In this document: piece after piece, positions 7,932 through 13,392 of the stretch
How the letters are laid out: the number at the start of each line of letters is the position of its first letter
Numbering within the stretch: the stretch's first letter is position 1
NCBI GenBank assembly: GCA_016287975.1
Contig: JAEEXV010000302.1
Span: 1-28,098 of the forward strand
Reading direction: 5' to 3'
Length of the DNA: 28,098 nucleotides
Source of the DNA: Lentisphaeria bacterium
GTDB taxonomy: Bacteria; Verrucomicrobiota; Lentisphaeria; Oligosphaerales; Oligosphaeraceae
Translations under genes and position numbers: made by a program
Notes under the pieces: generated by a model
Database searches by the model: none
Told to the model about the DNA's origin: nothing
The model's input: only the letters and a program-made list of their open reading frames with translations

Positions 7932-8046
7932 AGCGGCATCGGCTTGAAGGTCAATCCCCCAGAATCATCCATGCCCACAGGGAGAAATACAATGTCTACA
8001 GGGAGAAATACAAAGACTCTGCGGCATCATATACAATGCCGAGCCA

Positions 8047-8433
8047 TTGGCCCGTGCCATCAAGCGCGGGCTGTCTGATGCACTCAAGACGGCGCTCGTG
8101 TGCGACATGGTCGATTCCAGCATGCCGTCCGAGTGCCTGGACAAGGTGGTCTCCTTCCTCAAGTCCTACGACCTGGACGCGGTGCTCCAGCGCCTGATCC
8201 CGGAACTGGACCTGAGAAGGAAGCCTAAAGGAGGTGACAATGCAGAAGAGAGGATGGAGCCCGCTCCGCCGCTTCAAGCGGTGGCTTGGCAGAAAGCTCG
8301 AGGCTGCTTACTACTGCCTATGCGCGTACATGCCGGTGCTGCTGCAGAAGACGCTGTACTGGACTGTCATGGGCATCGTGTACACCGTCATAGGGCTGTG
8401 CATGGCCGTGTGGATCCTTATATGCCTGTCTGA
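8047..8433 (+). CDS. Possible small accessory protein upstream of membrane gene
   Basis: The first 65 or so residues look like real protein: amphipathic, with ARAIKRGLSDALKTALV, then ECLDKVVSFLKSYDLDAVLQRLIPELDLRRK. From about residue 66 the frame runs beneath the well-supported gene at 8240 and becomes Ala/His/Arg-rich, so the true end is doubtful. The start is a TTG without a Shine-Dalgarno. The frame is open back to 7948 and includes a seven-codon tandem duplication (16-bp direct repeats at 7977-7992 and 7998-8013). This fits a gene that has lost its 5' end or is frameshifted. I do not recognise a family. The tight link to the downstream Shine-Dalgarno suggests that it and the membrane protein formed one transcript. 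Confidence 0.35.
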   Translation: MARAIKRGLSDALKTALVCDMVDSSMPSECLDKVVSFLKSYDLDAVLQRLIPELDLRRKPKGGDNAEERMEPAPPLQAVAWQKARGCLLLPMRVHAGAAAEDAVLDCHGHRVHRHRAVHGRVDPYMPV

Positions 8434-8476
8434 CGTGCTGATTCTCTTTATCCTCTACTTCAGCTCCGAGGTATGA
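8240..8476 (+). CDS. Small membrane protein (78 aa)
   Basis: The start is decided by a near-perfect ribosome-binding site: AAAGGAGGTGA at 8227-8237 immediately before ATG at 8240. It is the strongest in the window. The product has a basic N-terminus (MQKRGWSPLRRFKRWLGRK), then a hydrophobic stretch from about residue 27 to 75 long enough for two membrane helices (YTVIGLCMAVWILICL and VLILFILYF are the cores). The positive-inside rule places the N-terminus in the cytoplasm. No family is recognised. Size, charge pattern and island location resemble phage-type or toxin-like small membrane proteins, but nothing in the sequence proves that. Its stop overlaps a further mini-gene by 4 bp. Confidence 0.6.
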   Translation: MQKRGWSPLRRFKRWLGRKLEAAYYCLCAYMPVLLQKTLYWTVMGIVYTVIGLCMAVWILICLSDVLILFILYFSSEV

Positions 8477-8556
8477 CGACGATGAAGTACGGACCTGATG
8501 CGACTGTGGATGAAGCACCAAAGGACTGGCTGGCGAGAACAGCGGTTATTCTATAG
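8473..8556 (+). CDS. Possible 27-aa mini-gene, translationally coupled
   Basis: ATG at 8473 overlaps the TGA of the membrane-protein gene (ATGA), the classic arrangement for coupled translation. It reads MTTMKYGPDATVDEAPKDW and ends at TAG 8554-8556. It is acidic and soluble, with no family recognisable at this length. A CGGC-TTT-GCCG hairpin follows near 8567-8577. It may be a chance frame. Confidence 0.25.
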   Translation: MTTMKYGPDATVDEAPKDWLARTAVIL

Positions 8557-8660
8557 GGAAAAAAAACGGCTTTGCCGGGGCGACTATAGAAGTTTGACGT
8601 TTGCGGCAGTAAGTGCGGCGCATGGTGCCACATTATGGTCAGCTCGCCAAAGCAGACAGT

Positions 8661-8737
8661 AAAAAACCACCGCCTGAAGGCGGTGGCTTTAGTAGCTCGC
8701 TCAAAGCAGAATTACCAATTTGCCGCCTGAAGGCGGC
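8661..8737 (-). mobile_element. IS200/IS605-type end with two subterminal hairpins
   Basis: Stem CCACCGCC/GGCGGTGG (8667-8674 and 8679-8686, loop TGAA) followed on the minus strand by TTTTTT, and a second stem GCCGCC/GGCGGC (8722-8727 and 8732-8737, same loop). Both lie just downstream of the transposase remnant. They match the imperfect hairpins at IS200/IS605 ends that TnpA recognises; the first can also end tnpA transcription. Confidence 0.7.
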
Positions 8738-8750
8738 GCGGAAGGGGTCC

Positions 8751-8912
8751 TTACTTGAAGGTCAGCCCCATTTGCCTGTCTTCCTCCTGGTCTCGTTGTT
8801 CCTGGGTCGCGATGTAGTTCCTGATCACGGCTTCATCGCGGCCGACCGTGGTCACATGGAAGCCCCGGGGCCAGAAGTGCTCTCCGCCGAAATTGCGCTG
8901 CCTTCCGTACCA
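8751..8912 (-). pseudogene. tnpA: 3' remnant of IS200/IS605 transposase tnpA
   Basis: The last 53 codons read YGRQRNFGGEHFWPRGF, then HVTTVGRDEAVIRNYIATQE, ending QMGLTFK and a stop. This is the characteristic C-terminus of the HUH/Y1 transposases of the IS200/IS605 family: the aromatic HFW-x-RGF strand and the TVGRDE-x-x-I-x-x-YI-x-x-Q helix. Complete TnpA proteins are about 130-150 aa and carry an N-terminal HUH motif and a catalytic Tyr; all of that is missing. Similarity stops near 8912, where the sequence joins another truncated frame. The element was therefore left by deletion after insertion and cannot encode an active enzyme. Whether other copies exist in the genome cannot be seen here. 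Confidence 0.85.
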
Positions 8913-8921
8913 GTTTTGGTC

Positions 8922-9295
8922 AAGTCTGTTAGGATTAGGTCGTCCATAAAACCACGTACGGAAACGAAAGTATATAATTCCCTTTTCAATGGCTTGTTGC
9001 GCAGTGTTTCCAGATAGTCACGGGCTTCTGCAAAGCTGGTGGTCTTGTTGACGGGGATGGCATTGCGTAGCGTCTGCGTCATGTCTTCCGTCTGCCCCCT
9101 TTCCTGTGTCTCCCACTTCGCCGCATCGATTCTGGGAACCTTGCGGGGCGCGTCGGGACGGAAGCCGCCTTCGTGGTTCAGACGCTCGACCTCCGCGTCT
9201 GAGAGGATGCGCACAGGCTTGATGGAGCCGTTGAGAATCCAGTCCTGCGGCGACGGCTTCGCGGTATGCGTACGTGGACGCCTCCATGGGCCGTA
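8922..9295 (-). pseudogene. Truncated unknown gene cut by IS remnant
   Basis: An open frame of protein-like sequence runs from the in-frame TGA at 9296-9298 down to the IS junction. It includes QDWILNGSIKPVRILSDAEV, RIDAAKWETQERGQTEDMTQ, FAEARDYLETLRNKPLKREL and YTFVSVRGFMDDLI. There is no clear start codon at the 5' end, and beyond about 8922 the frame passes into IS200 DNA and loses sense. The surviving part is mixed helix and strand, soluble, and of no family I recognise. It is a gene fragment, probably inactivated by the IS200 insertion and later deletions. Confidence 0.5.
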
Positions 9296-9370
9296 TCAGC
9301 GTCTTGACCAGCGTGTCCGCCGCGCGGAGGAATCGGCCAGGCGGCCTGGCGCGCGGTGGAACGGATGTAA

Positions 9371-9613
9371 CCTGCGGTCAAAGTCTGGGAGACCCTCACG
9401 CCGTATTTTGAGACCAGGAACATCCATTTCTATGTGAACTGCTGCGGCTTCCACATCGTGGAGTATTTCAACCGACACCACCCAGGGCCAATGTGCGGGG
9501 CGCCTGGCGAACAGGAACCAGACCAACAGTTCCCCGACGGAATGTTCCGTTTCGAAAAGAGAATGGGAGGGACGAACAAGCGTTTGGAAAGGCGCTGTTC
9601 CCCAAGAGGGTAG
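9371..9613 (+). pseudogene. C-terminal fragment of a GNAT acetyltransferase
   Basis: Starting right after an in-frame TAA (9368-9370), the frame encodes [20 protein letters not shown], then [15 protein letters not shown], and finally [12 protein letters not shown]. This is the C-terminal part of a GNAT N-acetyltransferase subfamily: the RNIHFY-x-N-x-x-GF-x-IVE-x-FN motif packs beside acetyl-CoA in that fold. The N-terminal half with the main acetyl-CoA-binding loop is absent. After FEKRM (about 9571) the frame runs on into a dispersed repeat before stopping. It is a decayed gene with no visible start or ribosome-binding site. It is oriented opposite to the neighbouring fragment at 8922-9295. 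Confidence 0.65.
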
Positions 9614-9671
9614 GCGATTGTCCAGTCAAAGCCCCAAAAATGGTAGCCACGGCGTCCCGCCGTGGCTACGG
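9592..9671 (+). repeat. Dispersed modular repeat, short copy with perfect 12-bp palindrome
   Basis: Begins GCGCTGTTCCCCAAGAGGG, continues through TAGGCGATTG and GCCCCAAAAATGG to GTAGCCACGGCG-TCC-CGCCGTGGCTAC (9643-9669). This matches the reverse complement of 11527-11605 across its length with scattered differences. It overlaps the end of the acetyltransferase remnant, so it probably inserted there. Positions 9672-9731 show nothing further. Confidence 0.85.
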
Positions 9672-9731
9672 CCGCGTAGGCGGCGTCCTTGCGGAGCGTG
9701 GCGGCATAGGGGCGGTCGGCGCAATCCGCCG

Positions 9732-11126
9732 TCAATTCCCGCTGTCAAGGCCGCCGTGGATTACCTTGCGTTCGGCGGGCTCGGAGGGCTTGCCGACTGA
9801 TGCCATCACGTCAAACGAAGAGAGGACGGCCAGGGAATAAGGCGGCAGTTCCAGTTTCCATCCGTCGAAGTCCACCAGTTCGCTGCGGCGGGCTGCGTCC
9901 GTGACGCGGCAGAAGGCCAGTGGCCTGCCTCCATGGATGTCCAGCTGCAGCGTGCAGGCTTCTGGATTGTGGTTGGCGACGAGTGCCGCCCCGTCCTGGC
10001 CGTCGGAGGCCGCCACAATTTTGAGCGCCAGTTCCGTCGCCCCGGCGTGGCATTGCCCTCCCAGCCGATAGAGTGCGTTGTATGCCTTGAACACATCATA
10101 GGTGGGCGTCGTGAGCATGCTGGGGAATTCGTAGAGGCCGCAGTAGGCGCGCTGGGGGTAGGCGTCGTAGTACATGGCCTTGTCGGTGTCGGAGTTCTGC
10201 AGAATGGCGAAGGCCGCCGCCACGAAACTCGCGCCGTAGTGGTTTTTCATCCGGCCCCAGCGCACTTCGGGGCGCGGGTCGTCGTCGGAGTAGTTCCATT
10301 CATTGAAGATGCTTTCCGTCTGGTCAAAGCCCTTTTCCCGCAGCGTATGCGCCACATAGTCGCTGTGGCATCGGATTTCGTCGGGCTTGCTGGTGTAGAG
10401 ATGCCAGGAGAAGAAATCCAACGGTGCGGCGGTCGCGGGATTCTTCAAGTAGTCCAGGAAGTCATGGAACCAGGTGACGAACGACTGGTGGAACGCCGAC
10501 GGGTCTGGACGGCTCACCGCATAGAAGCCGCAGGAGGCATAGCCTCCGACCTTGATTTTCGGGAACTCCGCCTTCAGGCGCGTGGAGGCCACCCGATACA
10601 GCTCAAAATACTGCTCTTTCGTCCCCTGCCACATCGGCGGATTCTCAGGCTCGTTCCAGATCTCCCAGTAGCGGAAGCCGTAGTGGAAGCCGTTGCCCCA
10701 TCCCTGCGTATAATGGCGCACGATGCCCGCGCAGATCTCCGCCCACTTCGCGTAGTCCTTCGGCGGATAGATGTTGTATGCCTTGATACGGAAGTTGTTC
10801 TCGATCGTGCAGCCCAGGCGGTAGAAGACCTCCGCGCCCGACGCCGCAATCGCCTGGATGTAGGCGTCCGTAAAGGCGAAGTCATAGGATTCGGGGGAAG
10901 CGGGATCCGCCCCGAAGTTCGGGAAGACATTGTTCACATCGACGTAATGCGTCCCGCCGAAGGGCCCGCCCGCATCGTGGAGGCGGCAGAAGGGAATCCC
11001 CGCCTCCGCGAAGCCGCGCACCTGCCCATCCCAGGCCATCGGGCTGTTGTTCACCCCGTGAAGCGGCTTCATTCGGCCGACATTTCTGCTGAAATCGATG
11101 ACCGCACTGCTCTTCATGGTCGCCAT
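9732..11126 (-). CDS. GH39-like glycosidase (beta-xylosidase / iduronidase type)
   Basis: A 464-aa protein without a signal peptide. It has the clan GH-A barrel signatures of GH39: YWEIWNEPE with the acid/base Glu159, and ESIFNEWNY with the nucleophile Glu276, on strands 4 and 7 as expected. Supporting segments are FCRLHDAGGP near residue 50, a strand-6 FFSWHLYTS (238-246), and a C-terminal beta-sandwich after about 370 (ALVANHNPEACTLQLDI, LELPPYSLAVL). Known family members are beta-xylosidases, alpha-L-iduronidases and related exo-enzymes; the substrate here is not determinable. The start at 11126 has AGGAGAGG 9 nt upstream. The frame is open to 11234, but the extra part is not protein-like. 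The gene is monocistronic, with TATATT 35 bp upstream. It probably trims imported oligosaccharides. Confidence 0.82.
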   Translation of the reverse strand: MATMKSSAVIDFSRNVGRMKPLHGVNNSPMAWDGQVRGFAEAGIPFCRLHDAGGPFGGTHYVDVNNVFPNFGADPASPESYDFAFTDAYIQAIAASGAEVFYRLGCTIENNFRIKAYNIYPPKDYAKWAEICAGIVRHYTQGWGNGFHYGFRYWEIWNEPENPPMWQGTKEQYFELYRVASTRLKAEFPKIKVGGYASCGFYAVSRPDPSAFHQSFVTWFHDFLDYLKNPATAAPLDFFSWHLYTSKPDEIRCHSDYVAHTLREKGFDQTESIFNEWNYSDDDPRPEVRWGRMKNHYGASFVAAAFAILQNSDTDKAMYYDAYPQRAYCGLYEFPSMLTTPTYDVFKAYNALYRLGGQCHAGATELALKIVAASDGQDGAALVANHNPEACTLQLDIHGGRPLAFCRVTDAARRSELVDFDGWKLELPPYSLAVLSSFDVMASVGKPSEPAERKVIHGGLDSGN

Positions 11127-11160
11127 GTCCGTGTTCCTCTCCTCTGCATCAAGATCCATA

Positions 11161-11166
11161 AATATA
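11161..11166 (-). promoter_or_regulatory. Putative -10 box (TATATT) for GH39-like gene
   Basis: TATATT on the minus strand, 35 bp upstream of the start codon, in an AT-rich patch inside GC-rich DNA. No clear -35. Confidence 0.4.
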
Positions 11167-11277
11167 TCCACGCGCCAAGGATTTGGGCGGCCGCCGATGA
11201 TAATAGTGAGTGAAAACGCACACAGGGGAGCCATGGGAACGGCCGTGCACTGAGCCGCTTGAGTTGCGGTATGAGGA

Positions 11278-11359
11278 GTCTCAATCCCCTGTAAACGGGG
11301 CGGTATTCAGACTGGAGAAGGCGCGGGCCCGCCGAGCGGACCGTATCAATCCCCTGAAA
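11278..11359 (-). CRISPR. Possible two-unit CRISPR array remnant
   Basis: The 35-nt repeat at 11278-11312 is 33/35 identical to the one at 7594-7628. After 30 unrelated bases (11313-11342) comes a truncated copy, GTATCAATCCCCTGAAA, at 11343-11359, one mismatch from the repeat's first 17 nt. Repeat-spacer-repeat geometry (35/30) and a minus-strand end of GGGGATTGAGAC fit a degenerate CRISPR array. Against this: only one and a half units are present, no cas genes are seen, and the region is full of other palindromes. The single spacer cannot be matched without a search. Confidence 0.4.
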
Positions 11360-11403
11360 CCCAGCGTGATGAATCCGCCATGAACTCATCCCATTCTTCT
11401 TTA

Positions 11404-11605
11404 CGCGCTGTTCCCCATGAGGGGCGGTTCCATTGCCATTTCGCCAAGTCGTCATGCCTGATTGTCTGCTTCACGAGAGCTCATTGCCGACCCGCCTGGA
11501 GGAAAAGCGCGCTTGGCGAAGCGGGCGTAGCCACGGCGTCCCGCCGTGGCTGCCATTTTCGGGGCGTTGATTCGGCAATAGCCTACCTTCAAGGGGAACA
11601 GCGCG
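11404..11605. mobile_element. 202-bp element with perfect 13-bp inverted ends (MITE-like)
   Basis: CGCGCTGTTCCCC at 11404-11416 is exactly inverted as GGGGAACAGCGCG at 11593-11605. The interior has no reading frame of note but carries the GTAGCCACGGCG-TCC-CGCCGTGGCTGC palindrome (11527-11553) and the GCGCGCTTGGCGAAGCGGGCG module shared with 7361-7581. The right 79 bp match 9592-9671. Size, ends and multiple copies resemble a non-autonomous mobile element or a palindromic repeat family. No target-site duplication is obvious. Positions 11167-11277 hold nothing else recognisable. Confidence 0.7.
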
Positions 11606-11767
11606 ATTCTTTATTATACTCTCCGCCGCGACGGGGCTCAGAGGACTGGAAAATCGGCCTTGCAGGCCATCCGCGTGAAACAGGACGTGGCGCGTCCCGC
11701 CGTGGCGGCGCGATCTGCGGATGGGGTGCAAGATTCGCGATGGATCGGGGTAGTACGAAATGGACGT

Positions 11768-11775
11768 GGTATATT
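11768..11775 (+). promoter_or_regulatory. Putative extended -10 (TGG-TATATT) for the FGE-like lipoprotein gene
   Basis: The sequence ACGTGGTATATTGGG forms an extended -10 with TATATT at 11770-11775, leaving a leader of about 85 nt. No -35 is evident. The stretch 11606-11767 holds no other gene. Confidence 0.45.
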
Positions 11776-11866
11776 GGGGGAATGGCCGTGTGTGAAGTTT
11801 GAGACCGTGCTGGGTGGGCTGGACTGGCCAAGTCCGCCATCATCCAAGAATGAAGGGAGGAATGCA

Positions 11867-12949
11867 ATGTCGGGTTCAATGTCCAAGATGAGTCTTTTCC
11901 CTGGATGGCGTCTGGCGCTTCGTGCGCTGGCGGTCTGCCTGCTGCTGGCGGCGGGCGCATTCTTCGTCTCCTGCTCCGATGGCAAATCAGGAAAGCGCTC
12001 CGATGAAGATGGGGCGTCGTATTTCGACACGCTGGCGGAGGCGGAGCGCGTCATCGACGCGCAATACCCGTCGGGCGGCATCGCCAGCCAGGCGGCGCGT
12101 GAGGAACTGCAGAAGATCCACAAGAGCGGCCGCCCCGAAGCGGAGAAGATCAGGCTCATTGAGGAGAAATTCCTGTCGGGGGCGAAGCCGGACGGCGTTC
12201 GCGCCGACGGCACCCGTTCCGTGTCGCTGCCGGGGGGTGTGAAACTGGAGATGGTGAGGATCCCCGCGGGGTCGTTCACGATGGGGAGCCCCTCCGGCGA
12301 GCCAGGGCGGGAGAGTGACGAGAAAACGCACCGCGTGGCGCTCACGAAAGACTTCTGGCTGGGGAAATACGAGGTTACGCAGGCGCAGTGGCAGGCGGTG
12401 ATGGGGAATAATCCGTCCGAGTTCAAGAAAGGCGGGAACTATCCAGTGGAGCAGGTGAGTTGGGATGACGCGATGGCGTTCTGCAGGAAGTTGAACGACG
12501 CGGGGCTGGCACCGTCTGGCTGGCGCTTTGATTTGCCGACGGAGGCGCAGTGGGAGTATGCGTGCCGTGCGGGTACGACGACTGCGTTCCACTTCGGCAC
12601 CTCCCTGAACGGGACGGAGGCGAACTGCGACGGCAACTATCCTTACGGCACCTCGACCAAGGGGCCTTTTTTGATGGCAACTTGTCCAGTCGGGAAATAC
12701 CGCCCGAACGCATGGGGGCTCTACGACATGCACGGCAATGTCTGGGAGTGGTGCAGTGACTGGTACGGCGACTACGGCGGTGATGCCACCGACCCCGTGG
12801 GGCCGAAGTCGGGTGGGGACCGGGTGCTCCGGGGCGGCGGCTGGTGCGTCAATGCGCGCGATTGCCGCGCCGCGTACCGTGTCAGGCTCACGCCGTCGCT
12901 CTGCCTCAACTCCCTCGGCTTCCGCGTCGCCCTCGTGCGAGTTCAATAG
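11867..12949 (+). CDS. FGE/sulfatase-modifying-factor-fold lipoprotein, candidate DGR variable protein
   Basis: A 360-aa protein. The start follows GGGAGG by about 7 nt. A basic N-region, a hydrophobic core (LAVCLLLAAGAFF) and VSC suggest a lipoprotein cut before Cys36. A charged linker (about 37-125) precedes an FGE-sulfatase/SUMF1 domain (PF03781). The domain shows MVRIPAGSFTMGS, DEKTHRVALTKDFWLGKYEV, VSWDDAMAFCRKLND, LPTEAQWEYACRAG, GLYDMHGNVWEWCSDW, RVLRGGGW and LGFRVAL. This C-type-lectin-like fold serves either formylglycine generation or ligand display. The paired catalytic Cys spacing of true FGE is not clearly kept: Cys occur in GGGWC and RDC, five residues apart. Display at the cell surface is therefore more likely. 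The last 45 residues carry an unusual set of Cys, Leu and Val where paralogues usually have polar residues. Confidence 0.85.
   Translation: MSGSMSKMSLFPGWRLALRALAVCLLLAAGAFFVSCSDGKSGKRSDEDGASYFDTLAEAERVIDAQYPSGGIASQAAREELQKIHKSGRPEAEKIRLIEEKFLSGAKPDGVRADGTRSVSLPGGVKLEMVRIPAGSFTMGSPSGEPGRESDEKTHRVALTKDFWLGKYEVTQAQWQAVMGNNPSEFKKGGNYPVEQVSWDDAMAFCRKLNDAGLAPSGWRFDLPTEAQWEYACRAGTTTAFHFGTSLNGTEANCDGNYPYGTSTKGPFLMATCPVGKYRPNAWGLYDMHGNVWEWCSDWYGDYGGDATDPVGPKSGGDRVLRGGGWCVNARDCRAAYRVRLTPSLCLNSLGFRVALVRVQ
12842..12913 (+). other. Candidate DGR variable region (VR) at the 3' end of the FGE-fold gene
   Basis: Between the conserved RVLRGGGW and LGFRV, residues expected to be Asn or Tyr in FGE-fold paralogues are Cys, Val, Asn, Asp, Tyr, Val, Arg, Leu, Thr, Leu, Cys, Leu, Asn and Ser. 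Most of these codons end in C or T (TGC, GTC, AAT, GAT, TAC, CTC, AAC, TCC), as expected if template AAC/AAT codons were mutagenised at A. GC-rich third positions weaken this argument. The template repeat and reverse transcriptase are not in the window. Confidence 0.35.
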
Positions 12950-12989
12950 GCATCCTGCCTTTCTTTGAGCCATAACCAGCCAAGTCGGC

Positions 12990-13109
12990 GCCGCCGCCAG
13001 GCGGCAGTCGGCCGTCCCCGCCGTGAGGCGGGGTCGCGCGGGAGCGCGCAAGGCCGCTGCCCGACTGGCGTCTGCGGCGCCGAGGGGGTCCAGGGGGCGT
13101 GCCCCCTGG
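12990..13109. other. Four consecutive hairpins with 4-nt loops downstream of the FGE-fold gene
   Basis: Stems are GCCGCC/GGCGGC (12990-13005, loop GCCA), CCCCGCC/GGCGGGG (13016-13033, loop GTGA), CGCGC/GCGCG (13035-13048, loop GGGA) and CCAGGGGG/CCCCCTGG (13090-13109, loop CGTG). All lie within 160 bp after the stop codon. No T-run follows, so a simple intrinsic terminator is unlikely. Downstream hairpins with 4-nt loops are a known feature next to DGR variable regions. No gene is seen between 12950 and 13317. Confidence 0.6.
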
Positions 13110-13204
13110 CGGCAGTCTGGCGGGAGGCTGTGGAGGCCGCGCGCACTGGCGAATCTCCCGGGAATCCGTGCGGAATGATATGCGCACGGGACGGGCCCAT
13201 GCTT

Positions 13205-13231
13205 AAAAAAACGCAGAGCCCGCGGCTCTGC
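13205..13231 (-). terminator. Intrinsic terminator, minus strand
   Basis: GCAGAGCC (13213-13220) and GGCTCTGC (13224-13231) form a perfect 8-bp stem around CGC. On the minus strand it is followed by G and then a T-run (complement of A at 13205-13211). It is a second barrier behind the tRNA terminator; a repeat fragment lies between them. Confidence 0.75.
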
Positions 13232-13241
13232 GGACGCGGCT

Positions 13242-13266
13242 GCCGCCCCGTATGGGGAACAGCGCG
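13242..13266 (-). repeat. End fragment of the dispersed palindromic repeat
   Basis: CCGCCCCGTATGGGGAACAG followed by CGCG matches the reverse complement of the left end of the 11404-11605 element at about 22 of 24 bases. It also shares ACCCGTATGGGGAACA with 6290-6305. Only one terminus is present, lodged between two terminators. Confidence 0.7.
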
Positions 13267-13277
13267 TCGCGCGAAAC

Positions 13278-13310
13278 AAAAAAGCCGCTTGAAATTGTGC
13301 TTCAAGCGGC
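13278..13310 (-). terminator. Intrinsic terminator of tRNA-Glu / ROK transcript
   Basis: GCCGCTTGAA (13284-13293) pairs perfectly with TTCAAGCGGC (13301-13310) around a 7-nt loop. The minus strand then reads six T (complement of 13278-13283). It lies 8 bp beyond the tRNA CCA end, so it closes the tRNA transcript. Confidence 0.9.
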
Positions 13311-13317
13311 TTGCAAA

Positions 13318-13392
13318 TGGCAATCCCAACGGGAATCGAACCCATATTTACAGGATGAGAACCTGTTGTCCTAACCGTTAGACGATGGGATC
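13318..13392 (-). tRNA. tRNA-Glu (anticodon CTC)
   Basis: A 75-nt cloverleaf with an encoded CCA. The acceptor GATCCCA pairs with TGGGATT (G1-U72 wobble), followed by discriminator G and CCA. The D arm holds GTCTAACGGTTAGGAC. The anticodon arm is ACAGG-TTCTCAT-CCTGT, giving CTC at positions 34-36, which reads the glutamate codon GAG. The T arm has the TTCGATT loop. The CGTCTAACGGTTAGGAC D-region is typical of bacterial tRNA-Glu. The 5' 22 nt overlap the end of the ROK coding region on the same strand, so processing of a joint transcript by RNase P is likely unless the tRNA has its own promoter. Confidence 0.93.

Noticed and set aside
8751..9214. A single intact 120-codon gene spanning the IS200 end and the upstream frame
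   Set aside because: The frame crosses the IS junction. The IS200 C-terminus is in a different frame, and the merged product loses protein character after the junction.
9371..9613. An intact small acetyltransferase gene
   Set aside because: There is no start codon or ribosome-binding site, an in-frame stop lies immediately upstream, and the N-terminal half of the GNAT fold is missing.
12950..13317. Reverse transcriptase or template repeat of a DGR next to the FGE-fold gene
   Set aside because: No frame with reverse-transcriptase motifs and no A-rich copy of the variable segment could be found here or elsewhere in the window.
13318..13392. tRNA-Glu as an attachment site for an integrated element
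   Set aside because: No second copy of the tRNA 3' end and no integrase gene was seen in the window.
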